Shown: one piece after another, positions 35,128-45,279 of the stretch
Layout of the letters: the number at the start of each line of letters is the position of its first letter
How positions within the stretch are numbered: the first letter of the stretch is position 1
NCBI RefSeq assembly: GCF_014529535.1
Contig: NW_023503374.1
Coordinates: 3,224,001 to 3,288,000 of the forward strand
Length of the DNA: 64,000 nucleotides
Origin: Bradysia coprophila
Taxonomy: Eukaryota > Arthropoda > Insecta > Diptera > Sciaridae
Direction: 5' to 3'
Program-made: the position numbers and the translations under genes
Notes under the pieces: generated by a model
The model's input: the letters and a program-made list of their open reading frames with translations, nothing else
The model's database searches: none
Told to the model about the DNA's origin: nothing

Positions 35128-36095
35128 TATCTGTTTTGCCGGCTGTTGCTTCGTCTACTACACACACACCGCTTGCAAACAAGACTGCCTATACGAAGTA
35201 AAATGATGCGTTTATTAAGACACCGTTTGTAAATAAAAGTAAAACAATTAGCAATCGAAATAATTTTATCTGAAATTACGTGGAAACATGATAACATTTT
35301 TATAGCCGTAACAGTCTTACGATCACCAGTACATTATGTAAGAGACGGAGTGAAATTTTAGAACTGAGAGGTTTAGCCGTAAGGCATATACAGATCGTTG
35401 TGATAAAGAAAAATTAGACGATCATGGCGGTACGTTAGTAAGGCCTAAGGCGCCGTGACGCAAGTCCTCAGGATACGGGCATCATACGTGTGTATTTATA
35501 TTTTTTTTGTCTCGCATTGATGAATTTTACCAACCTTGGTTAGCTTCTTTTTTTTGAACTGCTAGCTGGTTTTGGCAGAAATTTTCAGTGCAGTTCTAAG
35601 AATCAGATGTGGTGTCACGACCCTATTTAACTTTTGTTCAACTGCACCGTGATTCAGTTATGAGATGCATTACTCCGAAAATATAACAGATAGAAAGTTC
35701 GTTTCAACGACAAAGTTATAGAGTTTTTGATGCTAGTCGGCACATGTCTCAGGATTTTTCCCATATGGAAGATATTAGCGCTTTAAATATGCAGCAATGT
35801 CTTTCGGCTGAGTTTAAGAGGTGGATACAATCGTTCGGATCTGTGCAGTCCTATGTTTCAATGAAAATTCGATTGAATAGATGACCCAAACCTTTCAAAA
35901 GAACTGATATCGCCCAAAAACTACCTACGATGGAAGTGTGACGCAAGTCCGTTTATCCATTTACAAAAAAACTGATATCGGTGAGGGTGACGCTAAAAGC
36001 TTGGACACGCAAAAAAGAAATGCGTCACAAATGGCAGATGACGATGATAGTGGAAACAACTGATTAAAACTGATCCTATTTCGTCCGGAACCATA
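35128..36095. other. Upstream of the transporter; nothing recognised
   Basis: A (CA)n run just before the start codon (35157-35170). No coding frame. Any promoter here is undefined. Confidence 0.4.
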
Positions 36096-36099
36096 ATAC

Positions 36100-36585
36100 G
36101 TCCGTAGCCGTAGCATGTGCAAATTTACTGAAAGGGTTCATTTTTAAAATTGCGCATACGCAATTACGAAAGTCGAAATCCGGTCAAATTTGGCCGACCT
36201 ACAAACAAAAACTGCTTCCCGTCCTGTACCTGGTTCACATCAAGAGCGCTAACTCACGAGTCGGTTATCCAATTTTCATAAACTTTTTTTTGTCGATCGG
36301 TATTGTAAATACCTTTTATTTGACGTATCGGGAGGGGTCGACACAAAATCTCCAAACTTCGAACTTAGCCTGTCTTTTGACATAGCCACACGGGAAAAAA
36401 AAAAAGAATTTTGTGATTTACTCAAGTTATAGGGGTCACGGACGGGCGGACATTTTTTTTATTGCGGATTCGTTATCTATGAACATAGGCAAATGCTTTG
36501 CCCTTACCGTCTGCTTCGAATTCAACATGCTACAAACGGCATATTAATCTTGTAAGCCCCAGTACTTCGTACTACGCTAAAACGT
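36100..36585 (+). repeat. Dispersed repeat family R1, copy 4 (partial, diverged)
   Basis: Shares GGCCGACCTACAAACAAAAACTGCTT, CTCACGAGTCGGTTATCC, GGGAGGGGTCGA and the right end AGTACTTCGTACTACGCTAA with the copy at 60785-61637. Confidence 0.7.
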
Positions 36586-38373
36586 CTATTAAAAACCACA
36601 GGCCGTGAGCGTAGCTGTTTCTGTTTGCGTGTCGACGCTATAAGCGTCAACGACATCAGTTTTCTTGTAAGTGGATAAAAGGACTTGCGTCACACTTCCA
36701 CTGTAAGTGGTTTTTGGGCGGTATACTCTTCAAGGAAACTTGAACCAGATGAACGATTTAGCATACACTTGAAATGGCTGTCCCATCCTCATATTAATAT
36801 ACCAGAACGTATGATATTATCGCCTTACAGGATTTTCTTTTTGTTTGTATACACCCTAACGTTGGTTTAAAAGCATAAGCGTATATATACTTGCTATATA
36901 CTTGCACTTTACTTTACTCTCTGTCCCGTCCCTCCATATTATTAATGACTCGTAGAATTTATAGTTTTCCATTTTTACTCAAAATCGTAATTAAAGACTT
37001 TAAGTGATTGGTCGCACCAATCAACGATACAGCCTTAACAATAACCAACGTCTTCGACGTCTCTTCTTAAATTCAAAAGATTGGAATACACAGAAGTTTC
37101 ATTTACAGTCAAAAACAGCTGTTATGCATGTCAGTGTCAGTTTCTTTCTTGCTTTGCGATAAATACATCTGCGTAGAACAAGTGGTGGCAATCAACAAGG
37201 TCGCAGTTGTAAGTAAACAATAAATATTTAATGTTGTCAAAATTCACTGATTCAACATATTGCCGAGCATGACTTCAATGTGTCAATCTGAAAACATCAC
37301 GTTTCAGTTTCACAACACGAACAGGCACATCTGCACTGTAACTATACAAATTTATTAGAAACCACTCAAAGTACAGATAAAATATTAGATTGTTTGTTAA
37401 CGCGCAAGAAAGACTACACTACACAGTCGAAGTATCTTACTTATAACATTTTGTACGTACACTCAAAACACTTGATTATATTCTTTTACGAATTTTACTT
37501 AAAAAACTACCTCTGAACACACCTCCAGTTGGTCATTGTCGAAATAATATATAAACGTACAACCAAGGTGAGTACTGGTGCCATAAAATGTGTTCAATTA
37601 TGTTAGATCGTCTTACGATGAGAGGCAAATAACTATTGTTCCAAGAAAGAGAATTATCAGCAGTGCGTTCAAGTTAAACCTTCAACAGACTGTGTAGTTT
37701 GTGGTGGTGTATAATGTATAATGTACTGTACACACATACTGATGTTGTACGATAGGCGCACAATCAATGATGATGACAGTGGAATTCAAATGGTGACAGT
37801 ATGTTATGTGACTAGGACCAAAAAGGTGCAATTTTTGACTCAGGTGGTAGAGACGTCTTTACCACCGTGATCAAAAACTGCACCTTTTTGATTCGAGTAA
37901 CATATACAATGGTGGAATATCACTGAAAAGTCAAATTGCAATCAGAATTTGACACAACTGTGACGAAAAACTGGGAGAAAATCAGTTTTCGGTTTGGCCC
38001 TTTATATGGTAACAGAATGTGACGTTTTTGGCTCGCCTAAATATGAAAGTTGTTTCATTCCCCAATTTACAGAACCCGTCAGCACTGCTACTAGCATGAA
38101 CACTGAGTTGACGAGAGTCAAATTTGGAGGCTTTAGTGATAAGAGCTGCCGCTTAGGATTGCTTCTATTGTATCTTTTAACTCACACAACGAAAGAAAGT
38201 CTCTTTATAAAGGAAATACAGTGCCAACTGTGATTTCATCAGCCTATTTTCTATGTTCATGCTAGAATCAGTGCAGTGCTTCAGCTTATATTGATTTTGT
38301 TGAATCATTAAGAAAATTCAATCTTTTTCAGCCTTAATAATTGTTAGTTGGATGATCAGCTACCGATAGGGAA
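36586..38373. other. Gene-free stretch upstream of the monooxygenase
   Basis: One palindromic MITE (37799-37907) is listed separately. A CTTTTTCAG acceptor-like site (38323-38331) about 45 bp upstream of the monooxygenase ATG hints at an untranslated upstream exon that I could not place. Confidence 0.4.
37799..37907. mobile_element. Palindromic MITE, 109 bp
   Basis: GTATGTTATGTGACTAGGAC pairs with GATTCGAGTAACATATAC. The inner arms AAAAAGGTGCA(A/G)TTTTTGA and TCAAAAACTGCACCTTTTT pair closely around GGTGGTA/TACCACC. Confidence 0.75.
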
Positions 38374-39951
38374 ATGCCAAAGAAAATCGCAATTTTAGGA
38401 GCTGGGCCCTCCGGATTGGTTGCAGCCAAAGAAGCACTGCAAAATGGTCTCATTCCTACGATTTTCGAACGTGAAAGTGATATTGGTGGTGTGTGGAGTC
38501 CAAGCGGAGCCGTTTGGAATACAATGCATACAAACATCTCGAAATTCACCACATCGTTTGGAGACTTTCACTGGCCTCCGGATGCTGAAATGTTTCCATC
38601 AGCAGCGGCAATGTTAAATTACTTGAACGAATATGCGAGCCGGTGGAATGTCAGGGACTACGTAAAATTCAATTCGAAAGTGGTGAAAGTGTCGGCAATG
38701 AACAACAAATCGGAGGACGTTGGTTTGAATGGGTGGACTGTTCAATGGATTGAAAACGATTCGTCGGTACAAACAGACTCATTCGAGGGGGTAATTGTTG
38801 CAACCGGAATTTTTTCCAAAGCTCACATACCTCAAGACATACCGGGACTAGATAGCTTTCGTGGAAAAGCAATTCACAGTAAAGAGTACCGGTCAGGCGA
38901 AATATTTGCTGGGATGAGGACTTTGACTGTTGGAGGTAGCTTTAGTGGAGCAGAAATAGCATCGGACGTTTCCAATCATGCTTCCGTATCGTATCATTGT
39001 TTTCGCGAGCCATTTTGGATATTAAAGCGACATCTTCCAGACAAGAAAAGCGGAAGGAAAAGCCTGCCGCTGGACCTGCTATTTTACACTCGAAGTTTTT
39101 ACCAGTTAACAACAACAACAGCCTCGGTTGACGAATCTAGTACTTCCAAAAATAAGTACATGGCCAGCATATGTGAAGAGCAGCAGATCATTCCCGAATT
39201 ATCAATCGATCCGCAACATTTCAATCGACCTTACTATGTGACGGTATCCGATAAATATTTACATCAAGTCGAACAAAAGACGCTCGTTCCTATACGACAA
39301 CCGATATCGGAAATCAGCGGCAGTACAGTTCGCTTTCGAAATGGCGACACACTCGATGTTGACGCAATTATCTTCTGTACCGGCTACAATCCAGAGCTGA
39401 ACTTTCTGGACAACGACATTTTACAAAAAATATTGTATGATCAAACGGATCGCCTTCAGCCGGTGATATTGTTCAAAGAATGTTGCCATCCAGACGTGAA
39501 AAATATGTTTTTTGTCGGCATGTACAAAGGACCCTACTTTTCAGTCATAGAACAACAAGCCAGATTCGCAGCTAGAGTGCTAAGTGGAAGAGTCTCGTCA
39601 CCCAATGCCACTGCTATGTCGGAAGGGTTGAAAATTGAAGAAACCATTCGAAATACCCATCCGCGGCAACAGTTTCCGCATCCCGAATATGTTCTCTTTG
39701 CTGACGAAATATCGCAATGCGCCGGAAGTTTTCCAAATTTGCAGAAGTTTCGGAAAAGCAGTTGCACGCTAGCCGATGCATTCGGTGTACCGTTGAAGGA
39801 AGATGCGCTGCATCTTGAGCAGCAAAAAAGTGAATTATACGAACGATTTATGAGCGAACCAGTGACACCAAGCCACTACAACTTAGTTCATGATCCAGTG
39901 GCAACAATAAATCGAATGGATGTGGTTAAGGAAATTATAGCGAAAATGTAA
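38374..39951 (+). CDS. Flavin-containing monooxygenase-like oxidoreductase, intronless
   Basis: 525 residues in one exon. FMOs use FAD, NADPH and oxygen to add oxygen to nitrogen or sulfur in drugs, alkaloids or metabolites. Visible motifs: the FAD-binding GAGPSG (residues 9-14), the FMO identifier FRGKAIHSKEY (162-172, F-x-G-x3-H-x3-Y), an NADP-site GGSFSG (187-192, a variant of GxGxxG), and FCTGY (334-338). The length is near vertebrate and microbial FMOs; the known insect alkaloid N-oxygenase-type FMOs are usually about 420-450 residues. The middle and C-terminal parts, such as FVGMYKGPYF (about 373-382), read more like bacterial or protist members. The neighbours (SLC22 transporter, Acinus) have introns; this one has none. 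No signal peptide is evident. The substrate is unknown. Confidence 0.88.
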   Translation: MPKKIAILGAGPSGLVAAKEALQNGLIPTIFERESDIGGVWSPSGAVWNTMHTNISKFTTSFGDFHWPPDAEMFPSAAAMLNYLNEYASRWNVRDYVKFNSKVVKVSAMNNKSEDVGLNGWTVQWIENDSSVQTDSFEGVIVATGIFSKAHIPQDIPGLDSFRGKAIHSKEYRSGEIFAGMRTLTVGGSFSGAEIASDVSNHASVSYHCFREPFWILKRHLPDKKSGRKSLPLDLLFYTRSFYQLTTTTASVDESSTSKNKYMASICEEQQIIPELSIDPQHFNRPYYVTVSDKYLHQVEQKTLVPIRQPISEISGSTVRFRNGDTLDVDAIIFCTGYNPELNFLDNDILQKILYDQTDRLQPVILFKECCHPDVKNMFFVGMYKGPYFSVIEQQARFAARVLSGRVSSPNATAMSEGLKIEETIRNTHPRQQFPHPEYVLFADEISQCAGSFPNLQKFRKSSCTLADAFGVPLKEDALHLEQQKSELYERFMSEPVTPSHYNLVHDPVATINRMDVVKEIIAKM

Positions 39952-40107
39952 AACTTTTCTGTTTGAAACGGCAAACTGAGGATTTTTATTTTTCTTTGAT
40001 CATCGTTCATTTCAGCAATGTTGATTATTATCTCTTGAAATGGCATTGCAGTACTACAATTCAATTTTTTTAAACCAAATTTTTGAGCAGCCCTACACAA
40101 GAATAGG
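39952..40107. other. 3' flank of the monooxygenase
   Basis: Short AT-rich flank before the hAT element H2. I see no clear AATAAA close to the stop codon. Confidence 0.35.
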
Positions 40108-41077
40108 CAGACCTCCCACATGTCCGATTTGTCCGACTTTTCCAACATTTGTCCGACTTTGTACGATTTGTCCGATTTGTCCGACTTTTCATCAAAAATT
40201 GTCAAACTTTGTCCGACTTTTCTTCAGAAATAACACTTTCACAACTTTTTCAGATAGAAAACTTTTAATCCTTGGAAAATGAATAGGAAGAAATTTCGCT
40301 CGCTTCGCTCGCGTTCATTTAATTTTATTTGCATGAAATCTAAAGCAGTGTGTGGTTAAGTCACCCACTGGTATTTTCTTGTGAAAAACATAGAATTCGA
40401 TGAAGGTTAGAAGTTTCAGACTAGGGAATCCATTTAGGTAATCACTATCAACAGACTTTGGTTAGCATTTTAATGACTTGAAAATGATGTAATCACCGCT
40501 ATATTTGAATGTGTACAGATTTTTGCTTCTGTATTTGTATTTGTACTATTAACATATTTTGTGTTAAAAATTCATCGTAATTTACCATTCGGTATTTTAT
40601 CGGTAATTTCATACATTAAATTGTCCTGTAGCACATAGTAGTACATATCTAGGAGGAAACTGTACATAGTATGGTTACCATACTATGGTAATGACAGCAT
40701 TATCACTACGTCACTAAAATGCAACCCGAAGTCTGTAGTTAATGATTACCGAACTTTTACCGACTTCGGTAAATGGATATATTAAATTTAGACATTGGCT
40801 AGTAACATTTAAATATTATTGTCCACTCAAAAAGATTATGGTAATACACACACGGAATTTTGAAAACCGACAAATTTTCTGTTTCTGTGTTTTACTTGAG
40901 TTTCAAAATTCCGCGAGTGTAATTATGTCGTTAGTTTAATATTTGTGGTCGTATTTTATATCACAAGTCTCACTTATCCGACTTTTCTGCGAAAAATGTC
41001 CGATTTTGTCCGACTTTTTTGCGAAAAATGTCCGATTTATTATAGGTCGGACACCCCAAAAATTAGTGGGACGTCTG
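40108..41077. mobile_element. hAT-type element H2, 970 bp, non-autonomous
   Basis: Ends CAGACCTCCCAC ... GTGGGACGTCTG, flanked by exact AGAATAGG octamers (40100-40107 and 41078-41085). Inside the left end is a run of TTTGTCCGACTTTT-type units (40122-40225); inside the right end the same units recur in the same orientation (40975-41045). No transposase frame. Same architecture as H1 and H3, with a different subterminal unit. Confidence 0.85.
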
Positions 41078-41209
41078 AGAATAGGATGAATGCGGCATTA
41101 CCAGCCCGTGTACTTGTAGAATACTTCCCTCCTAAAATGCATAAAAAAGATGCAAGATTTTGAGAGAAATGTATGATTTTTTTTACTAATTTTTTCTTGC
41201 GTTGTCGGG

Positions 41210-41470
41210 CAGAATAGCTAATGGTTTAGGTCGACCTGACCTGACCTGTAATTTACGTGATTCAAATATGACCTGACCTATAACCTGTTTCAAATTAAAC
41301 TTGACCTGACTTGTTTCAGCTTTAACCTGAATTCGTGTTGTTGCGGAACTCGAAAATTTTGTTTTTTGTCTATTCAAAGTTACACGTTTGTCAGATCAGG
41401 TTCAGTTCGAGTCAGATTTCAGGCTTTCCAGGTCAGGTTTCAAATTGACCTAACCTGTTTCGAGCCTTAG
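41210..41470. repeat. Degenerate GACCTGACCTG-type repeat
   Basis: Multiple irregular copies of (G/A)ACCTGACCTG on one side and AGGTCAGGTT on the other give a loose inverted arrangement over about 260 bp. Possibly another element edge; not classified. Confidence 0.5.
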
Positions 41471-42300
41471 GTGAGTGAGTGCCTCATTTTTCCTAATATT
41501 TTCGTAGAATTTTTAGTTGGAAAAAGTTGAATGCTTTCTTATGTTGTAGCTAAGAACAGCCTCTAAAAATATATTCCAGTTAGATCGACAATTCCCTCAC
41601 TCCAAATTTTTTTAGTGGAGCAAATCTAAGACTTATTCGAGACACGAAATTATGAACAGAATTAAGTAAAAGGTCACCGTATGTAATAAGTGCCCCCAAA
41701 GGAACTAAAGCTTATGATACATCATTCGAAAGGTCTTGGCCTAGAACTACTTTTAGTGTAGTATCGAACTCCTAAATGGAGTTATAGTGGAGTTATTGAC
41801 GAAAATGTGACTTGTTTTTCATTTACTTCTCTCCAGTGTTGACGTAAAAATCTGTAAAAATTTAGAGAAAAATTTAATGATTTTTTTTTCATACGCTAGA
41901 TGTACAGAACTTACTCGGTATTTTGACTATTGATTGGTCTTATAGACATGTATTTTACATAATTTTTTCAGATTTTTAAAAATGGTAGAACACATACAAT
42001 TTTTCAAAACTATTTTCGAGTGAATTTTTTCACCCCTAACGAGGGGTCCAAAAATTCTGCAAAAATTCACAGATGTTACTTTCCATACAGACATGTTTTG
42101 AGAATTTTTTCAGAAATTTCAGTACAGCCATCGAGAGACTCACCCTCATACCCAAAGACCCCTAGCGTACTTTTTAGGGCTGATATTCTACCAAAAACAC
42201 AGTTTTGTTAAGTCCAGTCAAGTTGCCGATCATACCCGATAATAATCTGCAGTTTGATGGAATTTTGTTTTTCGGTCATGGTATGGATGTATTTTTAACT
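41471..42300. other. AT-rich, nothing recognised
   Basis: Short frames only; no domain and no clear repeat. Confidence 0.4.
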
Positions 42301-42310
42301 GTGGAAAATG

Positions 42311-42954
42311 GTGACGGGAAAAATCTCCGAGTGTATTATCGTTGCAGCGGCAATAATATCGTTTCATGGACGATAATATCGTTGCTAGGACGATATTATT
42401 GTTTCAGAAAACGATATTATCGTCCGGAAAACGATATTATTGTCGTCTGATACGATAATTTCGTATCAAAAACTATAATATCATTTCAATCGGCGATAAT
42501 ATCGTTTTACGGGTTATATTATCACTGCAGAAACGATAATATTGTTGCATAAAACGATATTATCGTCGCAAAAACAATAATATCGTTTCAATCGGTGATA
42601 ATATCGTTTCAATCGGTGATAATATCGTTTCAATCGGTGATAATATCGTTTCAAGGACGATAATATCGTTTCACTGGTGATATTATCACTGCAGAAACGA
42701 TAATATTGTTGCATGAAACGATATTATCCTCGCAAAAACAATAATATCGTTTCATGGGTGATAATATCGTTGCACTGACGATAATATTGTTACAGAAAAC
42801 GATATTATCGTCCGGAAAACGATATTATTGTCGTCTAATACAATATTATCGTCGTTACAGAAAACGATAATATCGACACAGCGACGATATTATCGTTTCA
42901 AAAACGATATTATCGTCCCCGACGATAATACACTCGGAGATTTTTCCCTAGCCC
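42311..42954. mobile_element. Foldback element built from CGATAATATCG tandem palindromes
   Basis: The ends GGGAAAAATCTCCGAGTGTA (left) and its reverse complement (right) enclose about 590 bp made almost wholly of 15-19 bp units of the form ACGATAATATCGTTTCA. The unit core is a perfect palindrome. The decamer GTGGAAAATG occurs directly outside both ends (42301-42310 and 42955-42964), consistent with a 9-10 bp target duplication. This resembles Drosophila foldback (FB) elements, which have termini of tandem subrepeats and 9-bp duplications. Confidence 0.75.
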
Positions 42955-43247
42955 GTGGAAAATGCGTCCGCGACATGAAATACGTACGAAATACCAGTCT
43001 ATGTATGATTAGTCAAAAATTCCATGTTGACACCTGAGCTGCACCGTATAGGGCGTCACTATTCTATGAAAAAATGAGTATGAGCAAAGACCATCATGTC
43101 TCTTATTTTTCCATATATTTTCAACATATCGTGATCTTCGGTAAATGAAGTTGCCACCTTGCAGCTCAAGTGCCAATCAATTGAGCCATCGTCACTCAAG
43201 AGTACGATATCTACTTGTTTTTATAGCATACATCGGACTGTGTTGAT

Positions 43248-43490
43248 CAAGGTTCTGAAAGAACAGGTTAAGACACCCACGAGGGCGGGTGACACCGAAA
43301 TCGGTAAACGCACTCAGTAGAGATTGTGTGTGAAATCAACTTAAAGAAAATGTTTTTAGGAAAATTCGGAATTTTGTTTTTGTTACGTTGCCTTTTTGAT
43401 ATAAACTTCGTAGCCGTTGAACTCATTTTGTGTGTCACCGCCTTCGTGATAAACTCAGAGTTGTCTTAACCTGGTTCTTTCAGAACATTG
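43248..43490. mobile_element. hAT-type MITE family M1, copy 1
   Basis: Ends CAAGGTTCTGAAAGAAC ... TTCTTTCAGAACATTG, with exact GTGTTGAT octamers outside (43240-43247 and 43491-43498). 243 bp. It is an inverted relative of 50716-50959, with about the same length and internal order. Confidence 0.88.
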
Positions 43491-43599
43491 GTGTTGATAC
43501 CATTTTAGAATTTATATAAACTACCAGGTATGATCTAAGGTCGAATGTCATAGCGGAGGACATAACGATTTAATAAACGGATTCAAACGCACTCATTTT

Positions 43600-43965
43600 C
43601 ATTTTATTAGACCCGTACGAAGTACTGGGGTCTTATAGGTTTACGCATACGTTTGTAACACGTCGAATTGGACTCCCTGAGTAAGGGGAAACCTATTGTG
43701 GTTGTCTAGAGATGCCAAATCAGTGAAAAAAAATGTCAGTCTGTCCGTCTGTCCGCACGATAACTTGAGTAAAACGCATCCGACTTTGAAAATTCTTTTT
43801 TTTTCGTTTGGTAATGTCAAAAGACAGGCTAAGTTCGAAGATGAGTGATTTTGACCGAATTTCATGAATTTTTGTTTGTTTGAAAGGTATTAACGAATGT
43901 AAAGCGTCGGTAAAATTTCCGGTCTCCTAACAAAATGGCTGCCAAGTGCTTTCAGAATTGCTAAG
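43600..43965 (-). repeat. Dispersed repeat family R1, copy 5 (inverted)
   Basis: Reverse complement of 61400-61637 plus a short part of 60880-60960: starts TTAGACCCGTACGAAGTACT, then the GTCTGTCCGTCTGTCCGCAC run, then GGTCTCCTAACAAAATGGCT. Confidence 0.72.
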
Positions 43966-44184
43966 AAATTAAACAAAGTGTATTATGGACCACCCTAACG
44001 TAGGGCCAGTAAGCCAGTCTAGTTGTAATCCAATTATATTTCATAGGAAACTAAATTAGTTGCATTAATAACGTCGACGTTTGTTGATCAGCAACATATT
44101 CGTAAGAAAAATTGTAATGCCTTTTGGGGCACATAGTCTTTTTCATGACTTGGGCATAAATTACGGAATTTCCCTCGTAAATTA

Positions 44185-44325
44185 GGCCCTCAGCATGAAA
44201 AGTTGTATACGCATCTGTTGTGGACGGCTTATTTTAGGCACTTTCGCTTGTTGCCCTCACTTCGTTCGGGCTACAACTCGTGAAATTGCCGAAAATATAG
44301 CGTACACAACAGATACGTAAATAAC
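44185..44325. repeat. Dispersed repeat, GAAATTGCC(T/G)AAAA end
   Basis: GGCACTTTCGCTTGTTGCCCTCACTTCGTTCG recurs with small changes at 52645-52690, and the CGAAATTGCC...ACAGATAC end recurs at 31930 and 52700. Only 52554-52745 carries all blocks. Confidence 0.55.
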
Positions 44326-44503
44326 CATGTCAGAATCCAGAACAGACCAAATCCAGAATGTCATCATAGTTATTTTCGTAGGTACAGAACATGTCTCTCT
44401 CTGTTTCAAATTTTAGCGCGTTCAGCAATGACTTTAACAAAAATATTTATTTTGTCAAAGTGAACTTCGTCGAGAGAAGAGACAGCTCTAGCAGCTCATG
44501 ACA

Positions 44504-44510
44504 TATAAAT
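44504..44510 (+). promoter_or_regulatory. Possible TATA box for the DUF6314-like gene
   Basis: TATAAAT in the context ACATATAAATATAC, 186 bp upstream of the chosen ATG. An initiator around 44535 would leave a leader of about 155 nt. Motif-based only. Confidence 0.4.
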
Positions 44511-44689
44511 ATACAATAATAAACGTCATACTACCCATTCCGCACTGATGAGGGAGAGATGTTTTCATATCGACAGAGAGGGTCAAAAAACTTCAATCTA
44601 TCGTCGGGGATCACACTATAACGTCATCAGTTGACATTACCCAGTTACAAGATCATTTGCTTTTGATTTGAATGAGGTTCATTGTTAAA

Positions 44690-45190
44690 ATGCAGTCTAC
44701 GAAACAAATTTTCGAAAATCTGGTAGGAATATGGTCGATAAAGCGCGTTCTCGGCAATTTTGGAACAGCTGAAGGAACAGCAAAATTTACGCTACAAAAT
44801 CAAGCCCCAAATAAATCGGGAAACCAAACTGAACAGAGTACCAATGATGATGTGCTAGTCATCGACTACCGAGAAGATTTACAAGTAAAATATGAAGGCG
44901 ACTTGGGTCCGAATGTTGAGAACACCGCTTACAAGGAATATGTGTATCTGTACGATAAGGCCCGAGACAAAATCGTCAAGAAATTCACAAACGGCAATTT
45001 ATTCTACGAATTGTCAATTGATTTCGAAAAGCAAACGGCCAACGGCGATCACTTATGCGAAAAGGACATGTACAAAGCGCAGTATACGTTTTCGAATCCA
45101 CAGAACTTTAGTTTAAGTTACTTTGTCAACGGTCCGAATAAAGATTACTTGATTGAAACCGAATTTACGAAGCAAGCCACAAGGAGTTGA
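44690..45190 (+). CDS. DUF6314-like small beta-barrel protein, intronless
   Basis: 166 residues from the ATG at 44690 (context GTTAAAATGC), which I prefer to an in-frame ATG at 44672 with a poorer context. The pattern matches DUF6314: FENLVGIWSIKRVL at the start (compare the family's L-x-G-x-W-x-I-x-R), GTAEGTAKF, then VYLYDKARDKIVKKF, NLFYELSIDF, GDHLCEKDMYKAQYTF, and a final strand set SYFVNGPNKDYLIETEFTK (G-P-x-K-x-Y). The family is a small, probably lipocalin-like barrel with unknown ligand and reaction, best known from bacteria, fungi and other microbes. It has no introns and no signal peptide that I can see. A polyadenylation signal follows 75 bp after the stop. The assignment to DUF6314 is by motif memory, not by a search. 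Confidence 0.75.
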   Translation: MQSTKQIFENLVGIWSIKRVLGNFGTAEGTAKFTLQNQAPNKSGNQTEQSTNDDVLVIDYREDLQVKYEGDLGPNVENTAYKEYVYLYDKARDKIVKKFTNGNLFYELSIDFEKQTANGDHLCEKDMYKAQYTFSNPQNFSLSYFVNGPNKDYLIETEFTKQATRS

Positions 45191-45264
45191 CACTAAGTGA
45201 AGTGATAGATTCGATCATCACATTTTGTATAATTTTTGTTGAATGCTCTAAACTTCAACGGTTT

Positions 45265-45270
45265 AATAAA
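45265..45270 (+). terminator. Polyadenylation signal AATAAA (DUF6314-like gene)
   Basis: AATAAA 75 bp after the stop codon, in TTTAATAAAGAATTC. A canonical position for a short insect 3' UTR. Confidence 0.7.
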
Positions 45271-45279
45271 GAATTCAAC

